Assembly (NCBI GenBank): GCA_030592245.1
Contig: JAUVJV010000168.1
Coordinates: forward strand, 1-5,868
Source of the DNA: Candidatus Eiseniibacteriota bacterium
GTDB taxonomy: Bacteria > Arandabacterota > Arandabacteria > Arandabacterales > Arandabacteraceae
Length of the DNA stretch: 5,868 nt
Direction: 5' to 3'
Shown here: positions 5,489-5,868 of the stretch, one piece after another
How the letters are laid out: each line of letters opens with the position of its first letter
Numbering within the stretch: the first letter of the stretch is position 1
Made by a program: the position numbers and the translations under genes
The notes under the pieces: model-generated
The model's input: the letters and a program-made list of their open reading frames with translations, nothing else
What the model was told of the DNA's origin: nothing
The model's database searches: none

Positions 5489-5868
5489 CGGCGAACCTCC
5501 TCCTGGGGCTGTTCGAGACGGTCCCGCGCCTCGATAAGAGAGACGAACACGTCCTCCATCGAGGGGACGATCTGCTCGATCCGTTCGACCGGACAGTTGT
5601 TCTCCCGCAAAACACTTGTTATGGCAGGCATAGCCACCCGGGCGTCCTCGGCCACGATATGCAGGCCGCGTCCGAAGAGCGCCGCTTCCTTCACTTCGGG
5701 GAGATGCTCGATGAAGCCCATCGCCTCCTGGGGCCGGTCGCACACGAGTTCGATGACATCCTCCTGCATGGTTTCCGCCTTAAGCGTGGCGGGCGTGTCC
5801 ATGGCAATCAGCTCGCCCCGGTAGATGAGAGCAATGCGGTCACAGTACTCCGCTTCGTCCATATAGTG
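5485..5868 (-). CDS. ABC transporter ATP-binding protein, C-terminal part, cut by window edge
   Basis: Only the last 127 residues are visible. They begin with HYMDEAEYCDRIALIYRG, where the first His is the H-loop histidine that follows the Walker B and D-loop region; Walker A and the signature motif lie outside the window. The GELIAMDTPATLK segment is the usual end of the nucleotide-binding domain. The tail to about residue 110 is the regulatory extension common in YbhF/NatA-type ATPases and ends in PSMEDVFVSLIE, a conserved closing motif of that group. The last about 15 residues are charged. It powers the two permeases encoded directly downstream and overlaps the first by 4 bases. Whether the complete protein has one ATPase domain or two, as YbhF does, cannot be seen. 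Confidence 0.93.
   Translation of the reverse strand, partial: HYMDEAEYCDRIALIYRGELIAMDTPATLKAETMQEDVIELVCDRPQEAMGFIEHLPEVKEAALFGRGLHIVAEDARVAMPAITSVLRENNCPVERIEQIVPSMEDVFVSLIEARDRLEQPQEEVRR
5496..5501 (-). promoter_or_regulatory. Ribosome binding site of the first permease, inside the ATPase gene
   Basis: AGGAGG lies 7 bases before the ATG at 5488-5486, within the end of the ATPase coding sequence. It fixes the permease start and suggests direct loading of ribosomes as well as coupling through the ATGA overlap. Confidence 0.8.

Noticed and set aside
5489..5743. 85-residue N-terminal extension of the first permease
   Set aside because: It overlaps the ATPase coding sequence in another frame, and the ATG at 5488 has AGGAGG at the right distance and starts the typical permease N-terminus.
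1..5868. CRISPR array, tRNA, rRNA, phage or toxin-antitoxin genes
   Set aside because: I found no regularly spaced repeats, no cloverleaf or rRNA-like sequence, and no proteins of these classes on either strand.

Overview
The window is a stretch of bacterial chromosome in which every supported gene is read from the minus strand. In transcription order, from high to low coordinates, it holds: the 3' end of an ABC-transporter ATPase (5868-5485, cut by the window edge); two related ABC-2 family membrane permeases (5488-4352 and 4355-3222); a secreted alpha/beta-hydrolase carrying a PDZ domain (3004-1445); an exported nickel superoxide dismutase (1345-890); and the 5' part of a sugar-type ABC solute-binding lipoprotein (613-1, cut by the other edge).

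The ATPase and the two permeases form one tight operon. Each junction is a 4-base ATGA overlap, and the layout matches the E. coli YbhF-YbhS-YbhR export system (ATPase plus two different permease half-subunits). A weak terminator-like hairpin follows the second permease. A 217-base gap with a possible promoter then leads to the hydrolase. The hydrolase and the superoxide dismutase lie 99 bases apart with only a hairpin lacking a U-tract between them, so they may be co-transcribed. Both have signal peptides and would act outside the cytoplasm.

The 276-base gap between the superoxide dismutase and the binding-protein gene has no convincing gene. It does have the outline of a small non-autonomous mobile element: inverted ends sharing 9 exact bases, an internal 7-bp hairpin and an internal 12-bp direct repeat. 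A possible promoter for the binding protein lies just outside one end of it.

Organism: strong AAGGAGG-type ribosome binding sites, a moderately high G+C content by eye, a lipoprotein, exported enzymes and a YbhFSR-like exporter suggest an uncultured or environmental bacterium. The HCQVPCGIY-type exported nickel superoxide dismutase and the C-terminal module of the hydrolase resemble proteins I associate with Planctomycetes and neighbouring phyla, but this is from memory and not a firm placement.

I see no radically new system. The points most worth a second look are the nickel superoxide dismutase whose metal-binding N-terminus appears to be exposed directly by signal peptidase, the PDZ domain placed inside the C-terminal region of a secreted esterase, and the candidate small mobile element.
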